Below, piece after piece: positions 33,137 to 42,051 of a stretch of 64,000 bases of DNA; position 1 is the first letter of the stretch; every line of letters starts with the position of its first letter. A program made the translations under genes and the position numbers. This stretch comes from Hymenobacter roseosalivarius DSM 11622 (GTDB taxonomy: Bacteria; Bacteroidota; Bacteroidia; Cytophagales; Hymenobacteraceae). The stretch covers positions 62,001 through 126,000 of the forward strand of contig NZ_FWWW01000055.1 in NCBI RefSeq assembly GCF_900176135.1. The letters run 5' to 3'. The notes beneath the pieces were generated by a model. It had not been told where the DNA came from and searched no databases. It was given only the letters and a program-made list of their open reading frames with translations.

Positions 33137-34897
33137 ATGAGACAGTTCTTTAAATACGTGCTGGCCACGCTAGTTGGCCTTACCGCCTTTGCCTTCATCG
33201 GCTTCTTGCTGCTGGTGGGCGTCATCGTGTCGGCGGCCAGCTCCGACGATGAGGTGGAAGTAGCCAAGAACTCGGTGCTGGAGCTCAAGCTCGATCAGCC
33301 TATTTCGGAGCGGGAGAGCCCGGAGTCGCTGGGCAGCCTGCTTGGGGGCGGCAGCAGCGCCAGCAGTGGCCTGGACCAGATAAAAGAAGCCATTCGGCGG
33401 GCCAAAACCGACGACAACATCAAGGGTATTTTCCTGAACGTGGAGCTGGTGCAGGCTGGCATGGCTACGCTGGAGGAAATTCGCAATGAGCTGCTGGACT
33501 TCAAAAAGTCGGGCAAGTTCCTGGTGGCTTACAACGACCTATCGTCGGAGAAAAGCTACTACCTGGCTTCCGTAGCCGACAAGATTTACCTGAATCCGCA
33601 GGGGACGCTGGAGTTTAATGGCCTCAGCTCGGAGACCTATTATTACAAAAACCTCTTCGAGAAGGCCGGAATCGAGCCGTATATCTTCCGCGTGGGCTCG
33701 TTTAAGAGCGCCGTGGAGCCCTTTTTCCGGGAGAATATGTCGGATTCGGCGCGGCTGCAAACCTCGTCGTTTCTCAACTCGATGAACGATTTCATGCTCG
33801 GCCACGTAGCCGCCGCCCGCCGCATCGCGCCCGCCCGCCTGCGCGTGATTTCTGATTCAATGCTGGTGCACAACGCCGACGACGCCAAGCGCCTGGGCCT
33901 GGTCACGGACCTGGGCTACTACGATCAGGCGCTGAGCTTGATGAAGAAGAAGGCCGGGGTGGAGGCAGACAAAAAGCTGGGCCTAGTCAGTCTGAGCACC
34001 TACCAGCGCGGCCAGAGCGACGACAAGGGCAGCGGCTCTAACCGCATTGCCGTCATCTACGCCGATGGCGACATCGTGACCGGCAAGGGCGACAACAACG
34101 ATGTGGGCAGCACCCGCTTCGCCGAGGCCATCCGTCAGGCCCGCCTCGACGATAAAGTGAAAGCCGTGGTGCTGCGCGTCAACTCGCCCGGCGGTTCGTC
34201 GCTGGCCTCCGATATTATTTACCGCGAAGTGGTGCTCACCAAAAAAGTGAAGCCCATCGTGTGCTCCATGTCGGACGTGGCGGCCTCGGGGGGCTATTTT
34301 ATTGCCATGGCCTGCGATACTATCGTGGCGCATCCGAACACCATTACGGGCAGTATCGGCGTGTTTGGGGTGCTGCCCAATATTCAGCCTTTGCTCCGCG
34401 ACAAGCTCGGCATCACCACCGACCGCGTGACGACCGGTAAATTTTCGGATCTGCCCACCATCACGCGCCCGCTTACGGCCTACGAGCAGCAGCAGCTGCA
34501 AGCGGAAGTGAACCGCATCTACGCCGACTTCACGACCAAAGCCGCGAAGGGCCGCCATATGCCCGTAGAAAAGCTGCGGGGCTATGCTTCGGGCCGGGTA
34601 TGGTCGGGCTCGGAAGCCAAACAGCGCGGCCTAGTGGATGTGCTCGGCTCCTTCGAGGATGCCCTGCGCATTGCCGCCCGCCGCGCCAAACTGAAGGACG
34701 ACGACTACCGCCTGCAACGCCTGCCCCGTCAGAAAACCTTCGTGGAAAATATCTTCGATAGCTTCGGGATGGAGGCGCGGCAGCAGCTGGTGAAGCAGGA
34801 GCTGGGCCCGCTTTATCCCATGTACGAGCAGTATCAGAAGCTGCTGAAGCTGCAAGGCGTACAGGCCCGCTTGCCGTATGAGATGCGGATTGAGTAA
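33137..34897 (+). CDS. sppA: Signal peptide peptidase SppA (67 kDa type)
   Basis: 586 residues. N-terminal membrane anchor at about 5-32 (YVLATLVGLTAFAFIGFLLL), then two tandem ClpP-like S49 domains. The catalytic Lys is in the first domain (LSSEKSYYLASVADKIYLNP) and the nucleophile Ser in the second (MSDVAASGGYFIAMACDTI), the Ser/Lys arrangement of the long E. coli type. The segment TGSIGVFGVLPNIQPLL supports this. It cleaves remnant signal peptides in the inner membrane. Monocistronic, followed by a palindrome. Confidence 0.95.
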   Translation: MRQFFKYVLATLVGLTAFAFIGFLLLVGVIVSAASSDDEVEVAKNSVLELKLDQPISERESPESLGSLLGGGSSASSGLDQIKEAIRRAKTDDNIKGIFLNVELVQAGMATLEEIRNELLDFKKSGKFLVAYNDLSSEKSYYLASVADKIYLNPQGTLEFNGLSSETYYYKNLFEKAGIEPYIFRVGSFKSAVEPFFRENMSDSARLQTSSFLNSMNDFMLGHVAAARRIAPARLRVISDSMLVHNADDAKRLGLVTDLGYYDQALSLMKKKAGVEADKKLGLVSLSTYQRGQSDDKGSGSNRIAVIYADGDIVTGKGDNNDVGSTRFAEAIRQARLDDKVKAVVLRVNSPGGSSLASDIIYREVVLTKKVKPIVCSMSDVAASGGYFIAMACDTIVAHPNTITGSIGVFGVLPNIQPLLRDKLGITTDRVTTGKFSDLPTITRPLTAYEQQQLQAEVNRIYADFTTKAAKGRHMPVEKLRGYASGRVWSGSEAKQRGLVDVLGSFEDALRIAARRAKLKDDDYRLQRLPRQKTFVENIFDSFGMEARQQLVKQELGPLYPMYEQYQKLLKLQGVQARLPYEMRIE

Positions 34898-34907
34898 GTA
34901 TAAAACA

Positions 34908-35009
34908 AGAACGTCATGCAGAGCAGAGCGAAGTATCTCGCGTGTTTAGTTAAGTTACTACCCTGACATCAGCACGCGAGAGGCTTCGCTTCGCTCTGCA
35001 TGACGTTCT
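34908..35009. repeat. Intergenic palindrome, CATGACGTTC family
   Basis: 37-base arms 34908-34944 and 34973-35009 are near-perfect reverse complements with about four mismatches. A 25-base part of the left arm recurs exactly, in inverted orientation, at 21999-22023. Confidence 0.9.
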
Positions 35010-35069
35010 GACTAATTCTGAACGGAGAGAACTAACTTCTGTTTAGCTAACATTCCCAAAAAAACCCCC

Positions 35070-35888
35070 ATGCAGCACTTGCGCGAAGCCGCTGACCACA
35101 TCCGCCGCCAGCTCGGCGACTTCCAGCCCGAATTCGGAATCATCCTCGGCACCGGCCTGGGCGCATTGGTAAAGGAGTTGGAAATTCAGCATGAATTCTC
35201 TTACAGCGACTTGCCCCACTTCCCGGTTTCGACGGTGGAAAGCCACTCAGGGAAGCTGCTGGGGGGCATTTTGGCCGACCGGCGGGTGCTGGTGATGCAG
35301 GGGCGCTTTCACTACTACGAGGGCTACACCATGCAGCAGGTGGTATTTCCGGTACGCGTGATGAAGCTGCTCGGCATTCAGAAGCTCTTCGTGAGCAACG
35401 CAGCCGGGGGGCTGAACCCGGACTTCGCGATGAGTGATTTGATGCTCATTGAAGACCACCTGAATTTGCAGCCCACCAATCCGCTCATCGGCCCCAACCT
35501 GGATGAGTTGGGGCCGCGCTTCCCCGATATGCTAGAGCCCTACGACCACGCGCTGCTGGCCCAGGCCCAGCGCGCCGCCCACGACCTGGGCCTCACCAAC
35601 TACGTGCGCCGCGGCGTGTATGCCAGCCTGCCCGGCCCCATGCTCGAAACGCCCGCCGAATACCGCTACCTGCGCCTCATTGGGGCCGATGCGGTGGGCA
35701 TGAGCACGGTGCCCGAGGTCATTGCCGCCCGCCAGATGGAGCTGCCCGTGCTGGCCATTTCGGTCATCACCGACCTGTGCTCGCCCGGCAAGCTGCGCAA
35801 GGTGCATATTGCCGACATCCTGGCCGCCGCCGCCGCCGCCGAGCCCCGCCTGACGGCCCTGCTGCGGACCGTGCTGGCGCGGCAGTAG
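35070..35888 (+). CDS. Purine-nucleoside phosphorylase
   Basis: 272 residues, trimeric (PNP/MTAP) family. It splits inosine, guanosine or xanthosine with phosphate. Visible: ILGTGLGALVKEL (phosphate loop), TVESHSGKLLGGIL with the conserved His, QGRFHYYEGY, FVSNAAGGLNPDF, YASLPGPMLETPAEYR and GADAVGMSTVPEVIAARQ, then SVITDLCSPGKL. The late Asn that sets 6-oxopurine specificity (usually in the TN segment) appears as D in ITDLCSPG, so specificity is uncertain. The ATG follows a CCAAAAAAACCCCC string. Confidence 0.94.
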   Translation: MQHLREAADHIRRQLGDFQPEFGIILGTGLGALVKELEIQHEFSYSDLPHFPVSTVESHSGKLLGGILADRRVLVMQGRFHYYEGYTMQQVVFPVRVMKLLGIQKLFVSNAAGGLNPDFAMSDLMLIEDHLNLQPTNPLIGPNLDELGPRFPDMLEPYDHALLAQAQRAAHDLGLTNYVRRGVYASLPGPMLETPAEYRYLRLIGADAVGMSTVPEVIAARQMELPVLAISVITDLCSPGKLRKVHIADILAAAAAAEPRLTALLRTVLARQ

Positions 35889-35897
35889 CCGCCGGCC

Positions 35898-36749
35898 TCA
35901 GCGAATAACCAGGGACCGGCGCTGGTAGCTCAGAATGGTAAAGACGCCGATGCCGCCCTGCACCGTAGATTGAATGGCTGCGGGCTGCGCGAAGGGGTTG
36001 CCGTTGGCATTGCGCGCGTTCTGGGTCGATTGCAGAAAGCGGTAATAAGGCTGGTCGAGGTGGAAGAGCGTGACGATGAGCAAGTCGCCGGAGATAAACT
36101 CGTAACTGGTGCCGAGCGTGATTTCCTTGCCCTCGTTGAGGCGATCCTCGATGCTGTAGTCCACCTCCGGGTTTTGGGAAATACTGTCGCGGTGAATCTG
36201 GAAGCGGTAGAAGTCGAGCGTTGCCAGTGGGTCGCGGAAACGACCCAGAACGATGGCCTCGCGCTGCTGGACTGGCCGGTCGTTGAAGTTGAACTCGACC
36301 GTATCGAGCGGTACGGTGGCGGGCATCTTAGCGGTGCCCGTAACGATGCGGCCCTTGGTGTCTTTTGCCTCTAGGGTGAACACATCGCCGGGGCGAATCA
36401 GAAGGCGGCTCCGGCTGCTGTGCGTGTACACTTTGCCGGTGATAAAGTTGAAGCCAGGATTATAGAGTAAGGTTTCGCGCTGCCGGTTAGGCCCCGATAT
36501 GACCACCGTCACGTCGGATGGCACCACGGGAATAGGCGACGACAGGTAGGGTGCCGTTTCGCTCACCGTGAGCTGGGCGCGCTGGTTGGGCTCCAGATAG
36601 CACTCGACCACCAGCTGGGCCGGGGCCGTGGGGATAACCACATCGATATCCTGCTGTAAGTTTTCGCAGCTCACTGCCCCCAGCAGCAATACCAGCGCCA
36701 GCAAACGCCACATGCCGCGTGTCAGAATGTTTTTCACATAAAGTCCCAT
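35898..36749 (-). CDS. DUF4249 outer-membrane lipoprotein
   Basis: 283 residues. Signal peptide ends in lipobox LLGAVSC (near residue 28). The Ig-like N-terminal part (LVVECYLEPNQRAQLTVSET) and VFTLEAKDTKGRIVTGTAKMP match DUF4249, a family that sits beside TonB-dependent receptors in Bacteroidota and is probably a surface partner in uptake, by analogy with SusD. It begins 21 bases after the receptor gene, so the two are one operon. ATG 36749 preferred over GTG 36761. Substrate unknown. Confidence 0.88.
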   Translation of the reverse strand: MGLYVKNILTRGMWRLLALVLLLGAVSCENLQQDIDVVIPTAPAQLVVECYLEPNQRAQLTVSETAPYLSSPIPVVPSDVTVVISGPNRQRETLLYNPGFNFITGKVYTHSSRSRLLIRPGDVFTLEAKDTKGRIVTGTAKMPATVPLDTVEFNFNDRPVQQREAIVLGRFRDPLATLDFYRFQIHRDSISQNPEVDYSIEDRLNEGKEITLGTSYEFISGDLLIVTLFHLDQPYYRFLQSTQNARNANGNPFAQPAAIQSTVQGGIGVFTILSYQRRSLVIR

Positions 36750-36770
36750 AGATCGAAACACAGCCAGCGG

Positions 36771-39122
36771 TCAGAATTTGAAGTTGTAGGTCACGGAAGG
36801 AATAATCGGGAACAGCGATACCTGACGGGCGCGGTAGCCAGTTACCTGATCAGAATTGGGGTCCTTTATCTGGTCGAAGTAGATGAAGTAGGGATTGCGA
36901 CGGTTATAGGTGTTATAAATGCTAAACGTCAGGTCCGACTCATCGAACAAGCGGTTGGGCTTCAGGTTCCACACCAGGCCCAGATCGAGGCGGTGGTAGG
37001 GTGCCAGACGGTAGGAGTTGCGGTCGGGGTAGATGGGCACGGCCACGGCCTCGGCCCCGTATACTTCCTGAAATACAAACCGCCCCTGCGGCAACGTCGT
37101 AGGGGCGCCGGAGCTGTATACGAAGGAACCCGTCAGGTTCAGGCGCTCGGTGAGCCGGTGCAGCACCACCACGGTCAGGTTGTGGCGGCGGTCGTAGGTG
37201 GGGAAGAAATCGGCACCGTTGTTAATGCCCGTCGTGCCGCGTTGGGGGGCAAATTTGCGCTTGCTCCAGGCTAGCGTGTAGCCCATCCAGCCGGTGGTGC
37301 GGCCCGTCTTCTTTTCCAAGTACAGCTCGTTGCCGTAGCTCCAGCCTTTCCCAAACAGAAACTCCGCATCCAAGTCCGAGTTCACGAATAGCTGGGCACC
37401 GTCACGGAAGTCAATCTGATTCTGGGCCCATTTATAATACACCTCGTTGGTCAGCAGAAATTGCCCCCTACCGAGCAGAAAGCTTACGCCGGCGGCTACC
37501 TGCTGGGAGCGCTGCGGCTTCACCGATTGCCGCGACGGATACCAGATATCGGTTGGCAGGGAGGCTCCTGAGTTCGTGACCAGATGTACGTACTGATACA
37601 TCATCGCGTAGCTGGCTTTCAATGACATGTTGGGCGTGAGCGAGTAGCGCACCGCCGCCCGCGGCTCCAGACCGACATAGCGGTTGGAGTCGCTCTGGAA
37701 ATAGGTGGCCCGCAGGCCGTATTCCAACTGAAGCTTGTCGCTGGCTTTGAAATTGTCGCTGGCATAGAGCGCCCCTTCCTGACCCCGGTAGCTTACGTCG
37801 GAGCCGAAGCCCAAACGGCCATCCTTGCTGCCGGCCTGCAAGCGGCCTACCCCGAAACGATAGGCCTTCGTGGCCCCCCCGAATTTAAGCGTATGGCGCT
37901 CGTTGGGCTGATATTCCACATCCGTGCGCAAGGCTATATCATGGATTCTGGAAGACAGGTTGAAGCTGAACTGGTCGATCTTGTTGGTCACCGCATAGTC
38001 GTAATTCGTGTACGAGGCGGTGGTATTCATAAACAGCTTGGGCGAAAATACGTGGTTCCAGCGTAGCGCGGCCACGGTATTGCCCCAGGTAAAATCAAAG
38101 TTGAAGCTGTTGGCGCTGTTAAAGCCAAACACGTCGCGGCCGTAGTAGCCCGTCAGAAAAATCTGATCTTTGGGCCCGAGCCTATAGTTGGCCTTGGCGT
38201 TGTAATCGGCGAAATAATAGTTGGGAATGGGGTTAAATTCCGGGTCGTCGGCGTTCAGCTTATTGATCTGACGCGTGAATACATCGAAGTACGTGCGCCG
38301 CCCCGACAGGATAAAAGAGCCTTTATCCTTTACAATGGGGCCTTCTACCGTCAGGCGCGAGGAAATAAGGCCGAGGCCCCCGCTTACCCCCAGCTTCTTG
38401 GGGTTGCCCTCGCGCAGCTTCACATCAACCACCGACGACAAACGCCCCCCAAACTGGGCCGGGAAGCCGCCTTTGTATAAATCCACGCTTTGCACGGCAT
38501 CCGGGTTGAACACCGAAAACAGCCCAAACAAGTGCGAAGGATTATACACCACCGCCTCATCGAGCAGGTACAGATTCTGGTCGGAAGATCCGCCGCGCAC
38601 GAACAGGCCGCTGGTGCCCTCGCCCCCATTTTGTACGCCGGGCTTGAGCTGTAGGGTTTTTAGCAGATCAACTTCCCCGAATAGGGCCGGTAGCAGCTTG
38701 GCCTCGCGGGTGGTAAGGCGCTCCACGCTCATTTGGGTGGTTTGCAGCTTCTGCTCCAGGGTGCCTGAGCCTTCCACTATCACCTCGCCCAATTCATTGG
38801 CAGCCTCCGGCAGCACGAAAGAGATACGCTGGGTGCGGTTCACGTTTATCTCCCGGGTTATCGTCTCGTACCCGATAAAGGAAATGACCAGCGCGTAGCG
38901 TCCCGCCGGCAGGGGCAGGGAGTAAAACCCCTTTTCGTCGGCCGTGGCGCCGGTGTTCAGCGCCGGCACGGCCACGGAAGCGCCCGGCAGCACGCCCTGG
39001 TCGGTAGCCCCGCGCACATAGCCGCTCAGCGTAACGGTGGCCTGGGCCAGCGCCAATCGGGGCAACGCGCACAGAATCAGTAAGAAAAATAAGGACTGAA
39101 CAAAGGGTACTACTACACGCAT
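36771..39122 (-). CDS. TonB-dependent receptor with carboxypeptidase-regulatory-like N-domain
   Basis: 783 residues. Signal peptide (FLLILCALPRLALAQ), then a CarboxypepD_reg-like beta-sandwich (LSGYVRGATDQGVLPGASVA through SFIGYETITREINV). Next is the plug domain (LPALFGEVDLLKTLQLKPGV, GLFVRGGSSDQNLYLLDEAV) and a 22-strand barrel ending in the aromatic C-terminus IPSVTYNFKF required for outer-membrane insertion. No separate STN domain, so no obvious anti-sigma signalling. Cotranscribed with the DUF4249 lipoprotein; imports an unidentified ligand. Confidence 0.95.
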   Translation of the reverse strand: MRVVVPFVQSLFFLLILCALPRLALAQATVTLSGYVRGATDQGVLPGASVAVPALNTGATADEKGFYSLPLPAGRYALVISFIGYETITREINVNRTQRISFVLPEAANELGEVIVEGSGTLEQKLQTTQMSVERLTTREAKLLPALFGEVDLLKTLQLKPGVQNGGEGTSGLFVRGGSSDQNLYLLDEAVVYNPSHLFGLFSVFNPDAVQSVDLYKGGFPAQFGGRLSSVVDVKLREGNPKKLGVSGGLGLISSRLTVEGPIVKDKGSFILSGRRTYFDVFTRQINKLNADDPEFNPIPNYYFADYNAKANYRLGPKDQIFLTGYYGRDVFGFNSANSFNFDFTWGNTVAALRWNHVFSPKLFMNTTASYTNYDYAVTNKIDQFSFNLSSRIHDIALRTDVEYQPNERHTLKFGGATKAYRFGVGRLQAGSKDGRLGFGSDVSYRGQEGALYASDNFKASDKLQLEYGLRATYFQSDSNRYVGLEPRAAVRYSLTPNMSLKASYAMMYQYVHLVTNSGASLPTDIWYPSRQSVKPQRSQQVAAGVSFLLGRGQFLLTNEVYYKWAQNQIDFRDGAQLFVNSDLDAEFLFGKGWSYGNELYLEKKTGRTTGWMGYTLAWSKRKFAPQRGTTGINNGADFFPTYDRRHNLTVVVLHRLTERLNLTGSFVYSSGAPTTLPQGRFVFQEVYGAEAVAVPIYPDRNSYRLAPYHRLDLGLVWNLKPNRLFDESDLTFSIYNTYNRRNPYFIYFDQIKDPNSDQVTGYRARQVSLFPIIPSVTYNFKF

Positions 39123-39340
39123 AGCTTGACAACGAACAGAATCATAAATGTACTATGCGGGCCGGGGGCATTTAGAACAAAAAGTAGACAGAAACAGCAA
39201 AAGCCAAATAGCTGGCTCTGCGTACGTTGACAGATAGACTTCACTCAACTGCAATGAACAGCCGCAAAGCAAGCTAGCCCGCTTTACGACGAGATAACAG
39301 CCGGGAAGAAAAAAAGGTGGCTGGGGGCAAAATCCGCAAC

Positions 39341-39649
39341 TTAATGAATCACGGAGCCGATAGCCTGGCTGAGCTGCTGAGCCGGCACCACCCCCGACTG
39401 CCGCCACACGGGCTGGCCTTTGTGGAAGAGAATAAGTGTGGGAATGCCCTGCACGCGAAACTGTTGCGCCGCCGCCGGGTTTTTATCCACATCCACTTTA
39501 ATCACCTTAACCTTGCCCTGGTGCTGGCTGGCTACCTGCTCCAGAATAGGAGCCATCGTTTTGCAGGGGCCGCACCAGTCGGCATAAAAATCGACCAGCA
39601 CCGGCATTCCGGGGCTGCTGATGAGTTCGGCGAAAGACTTCTTAGGCAT
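39341..39649 (-). CDS. trxA: Thioredoxin
   Basis: 102 residues with the complete thioredoxin fold: VLVDFYADWCGPCKTMAPIL (active site WCGPC), IKVDVDKNPAAAQQFRVQGIPTL with cis-Pro, and LFHKGQPVWRQSGVV. A cytoplasmic dithiol reductant; no signal peptide when started at ATG 39649, the family-typical start. The 218-base gap to the receptor gene holds no ORF. Confidence 0.95.
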   Translation of the reverse strand: MPKKSFAELISSPGMPVLVDFYADWCGPCKTMAPILEQVASQHQGKVKVIKVDVDKNPAAAQQFRVQGIPTLILFHKGQPVWRQSGVVPAQQLSQAIGSVIH

Positions 39650-39777
39650 AATCTGAGTTGGAAACGATGCTGGAACTAGTAAAAAAGAAACCGCCAAGCG
39701 GGCAAAAAGCCCCCCAGCTCCAACTTAGTACTACGCAGATGCGACCAGAAAAGGATGTTTTGGTATCACTTACCCAC

Positions 39778-39807
39778 AAAAAAAGCCCGGCGCTGCAATG
39801 CCGGGCT
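39778..39807 (-). terminator. Terminator for the 39846 gene
   Basis: On the minus strand AGCCCGG-CATTGCAGCG-CCGGGCT followed by seven T. It is one of few terminators here not using the CCCCCCAG stem. A half stem AAAAAGCCCCCCAG lies at 39704-39717. Confidence 0.85.
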
Positions 39808-39845
39808 AGTACTAAGTGAGGAAAGGAGAAAGCAAAAAAAGCGAA

Positions 39846-40295
39846 TTATTTGCGGTTATCCACTACCGTCACGTCATTGGCTACCGCAGGGAGCTCAAAA
39901 CGCCCCCCAACGACCCGCTTGCCGGACACCCGGCATTCCCAGGCGTATTTGCCTGGCGTGGCGCGCGCGGCCTCTCCTTTCGCGGTCTTGAAGTAGTCGG
40001 GCTCCGAAGGCTCCGATGGAAACAACACGTCTACGCCATTTTTGCCCTTCTCCACTTCCCGCGTCAGCCAGTACTCTCTTCCCGACGTCTGGTCCGTTAC
40101 CACGAACGTAGCCGTGTAGGTGCCCAGCTGACTAAATTTATCCATTACACCCAATTTGATGTACGCATCAGTCGAAACCAACCAGGTTTGCGCGTGGGCC
40201 TTGGTCGGCGTCAGCACAACCAACGCCAGAAAGAAACCAGCGACCCGCAGTAAAAGTGCAAAGCGCCGGGGTAAGCGGAGAGTAAGAGTTTGCAT
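39846..40295 (-). CDS. Secreted protein of unknown function, 149 aa
   Basis: Signal peptide RFALLLRVAGFFLALVVLTP ending near AHAQ, then a small beta-rich protein (TYTATFVVTDQTSGREYWLT, SEPDYFKTAKGEAARATPGKY, CRVSGKRVVGGRFELP) resembling an Ig-like or C2-like sandwich. No domain recognised. ATG 40295 chosen because the signal peptide starts there. The upstream region (40310-40560) is strongly A/T-rich with AAAATTATTTTT repeats, unlike the rest of the window. Confidence 0.75.
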   Translation of the reverse strand: MQTLTLRLPRRFALLLRVAGFFLALVVLTPTKAHAQTWLVSTDAYIKLGVMDKFSQLGTYTATFVVTDQTSGREYWLTREVEKGKNGVDVLFPSEPSEPDYFKTAKGEAARATPGKYAWECRVSGKRVVGGRFELPAVANDVTVVDNRK

Positions 40296-40577
40296 AGGGA
40301 AAGTGGTAAAAGTGTTGAAAATGACAAAAATTATTTTTAAAATTATTTTTAGGAATTTTTGAATTGTAATCGATTGATAGGTGATTCGATATTGTTGCAT
40401 CTAACTCATTGAAAGCAATATAAGGAGTTAATACAGTTGTAATGCTAGCTACGCTGCCGAAACCAAATATAGAATTAATTGTAGTAGAAGCTTTAAGAAG
40501 AAATTTTATTTGTTCAACCTATCTGCTACTGAATCTCTCTGCTATCATCGGGCCAACTTCTTATATAATTGCATTTT

Positions 40578-40898
40578 ATGTCCCGCCGCCGCTTCAACAA
40601 TGTTTCTGAAAACCCTGCAGGCGACCCGGAGTCGCAGTGTGAACTCTGTGAGCGGCAGGTGCGCTTCGTATCGCGCCACCACCTTATTCCGCGCGAAGAA
40701 GGAGGCCGCCATGGCCCTACCGTGGCTCTCTGCCAACCTTGTCATAGTACTGTTCACCTATTACTCACTAATCGGGAGCTGGCCAAAAAATATGCTTCTG
40801 TTGAAGAATTGCGACGAGCTGAAGAGCTACAAAAATATTTGCACTGGGTGCGGCGTAGCCGTATAGAGCATATCTCCAACCGTCGCAAGCGGCGCTAA
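40578..40898 (+). CDS. Small HNH-nuclease-like zinc-ribbon protein, 106 aa
   Basis: It carries CELCERQV, then the RHHLIPREEGGRHGPTVALC motif and CQPCHSTVH. These are the zinc-ribbon Cys pairs (C-x2-C ... C-x2-C) around the HH-L-I-P core seen in HNH endonucleases. The usual Asn/His metal residues appear as H-H and the final CHSTVH. The basic C-terminus (WVRRSRIEHISNRRKRR) suggests nucleic-acid binding. Free-standing HNH proteins of this size are common in Bacteroidota with no assigned role. TATAATTG ends 6 bases before the ATG. Activity is inferred from motifs only. Confidence 0.8.
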   Translation: MSRRRFNNVSENPAGDPESQCELCERQVRFVSRHHLIPREEGGRHGPTVALCQPCHSTVHLLLTNRELAKKYASVEELRRAEELQKYLHWVRRSRIEHISNRRKRR

Positions 40899-40980
40899 TG
40901 TCCACGTCATACTTTCGTGGGAAGCGCCAAACTTTGTTCTTGCGCATAGTTCTTCCTTATCCATTTAATAGGTTCTGCTT

Positions 40981-42045
40981 TTGGCGCATCATTTTGTTCC
41001 CTTCGCGGAGGCGAGGCATCAGTCTACGATTCTAGTTGACAGTACTGGTCTGCGGGCAGCATTGGTATTGGCCCATTGGCGCGGGGCCGCCACGCCCGTC
41101 GCTCTCCGCGACGACACCAGCGCCGGCTCGGTGCTACGGGCTTTGCGCGCCCCGCACACGTCCGGTCTTGAGGTGGAAGCAGTCAGCGCCAATCATTTTG
41201 ATATTGACGGCTTTGTGGGCGTGTGGAGCTTGCTCAATCCGGCACCAGCCCGGCGCCACGAGGCCCTGCTGCGCTTGGTAGCTCTCCTCGGTGATTTCCG
41301 AGAACTGGACTGGACCAACCCACTGGCCGACGATGCGTTGAAGCTGGTCTGCTGGCTTAATGCCAAGGAAAAGGAACTGTTTTACCCACCCTTCGGCGCG
41401 CCGGCTCTGCGACGCAGCGAAGCCGAAGCTTCGGCCGAGAAATTCGCGTGGTTTCTACCCGCCTTCGGTGAAATACTGGAAAACCCGGAGCGGAGTCGTG
41501 CTGCCTGGGAACCGGAATACGCGCGGGTGCGCCACGCCATCGAAATAATGCAAAGTCCTGCCACGCACCTCGTGCGCTATCCCGACCTCGGTCTGCTGGT
41601 AGTTCATACGCCCAGACCGCTGCCTTATTACGCTTTATTCGGCCCCACCAGTGGCTTCGATATCGTGCTGAGCTGCTACGATGGTCGGCGCTACGAGCTG
41701 GAATATAAGTACACCACCTGGATTGATCTGGAGTCGCGCCCCACGCTGCCGCGCCTGCCGCTGAATGGCCTGGCAGCGCGGTTGACCAGTCTGGAAATGC
41801 CCCCCAGCGCCTGGGTTTTTGACGGTATCACCGATACGGGGCCGCTGCTGCGTCTGGGGAGCGCAACCCTCAGCAAAGCGCAGCGCTACGCCGATCCCGA
41901 CCAGCGGCCGATAGAAACGTCTTCTATCGGTGCTGAGATGATGGAAAAGGAAGTCGTGGCTTTTTTTCAGAAGGGCTACGCCGGCATTGCGCCCCGCCGC
42001 TACTGGACTTGGGCGGAGATGAAGCTAGCTGGTAATACAGATTAG
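40981..42045 (+). CDS. Conserved hypothetical protein (DUF6687-like), 354 aa
   Basis: A soluble protein without signal peptide or membrane segment. Notable segments: VEAVSANHFDIDGFVGVWSL, in which HFDIDG resembles the HxDxDG metal motif of DHH-type phosphoesterases, and SRPTLPRLPLNGLAARLTSL. I associate it with the DUF6687 label but cannot verify that. No ATG is available near the start: a stop codon lies at 40969-40971 and the first plausible codon is TTG at 40981. It ends 7 bases before the convergent sbcC stop, with no terminator between. Function unknown. Confidence 0.75.
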   Translation: MAHHFVPFAEARHQSTILVDSTGLRAALVLAHWRGAATPVALRDDTSAGSVLRALRAPHTSGLEVEAVSANHFDIDGFVGVWSLLNPAPARRHEALLRLVALLGDFRELDWTNPLADDALKLVCWLNAKEKELFYPPFGAPALRRSEAEASAEKFAWFLPAFGEILENPERSRAAWEPEYARVRHAIEIMQSPATHLVRYPDLGLLVVHTPRPLPYYALFGPTSGFDIVLSCYDGRRYELEYKYTTWIDLESRPTLPRLPLNGLAARLTSLEMPPSAWVFDGITDTGPLLRLGSATLSKAQRYADPDQRPIETSSIGAEMMEKEVVAFFQKGYAGIAPRRYWTWAEMKLAGNTD

Positions 42046-42051
42046 ACAGCT

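Noticed and set aside
34908..35009. Long palindromes considered as insertion-sequence ends or attachment sites
   Set aside because: No transposase or integrase frame lies within or beside any of them, and no target duplication was seen; they are recorded as non-coding palindromic repeats.
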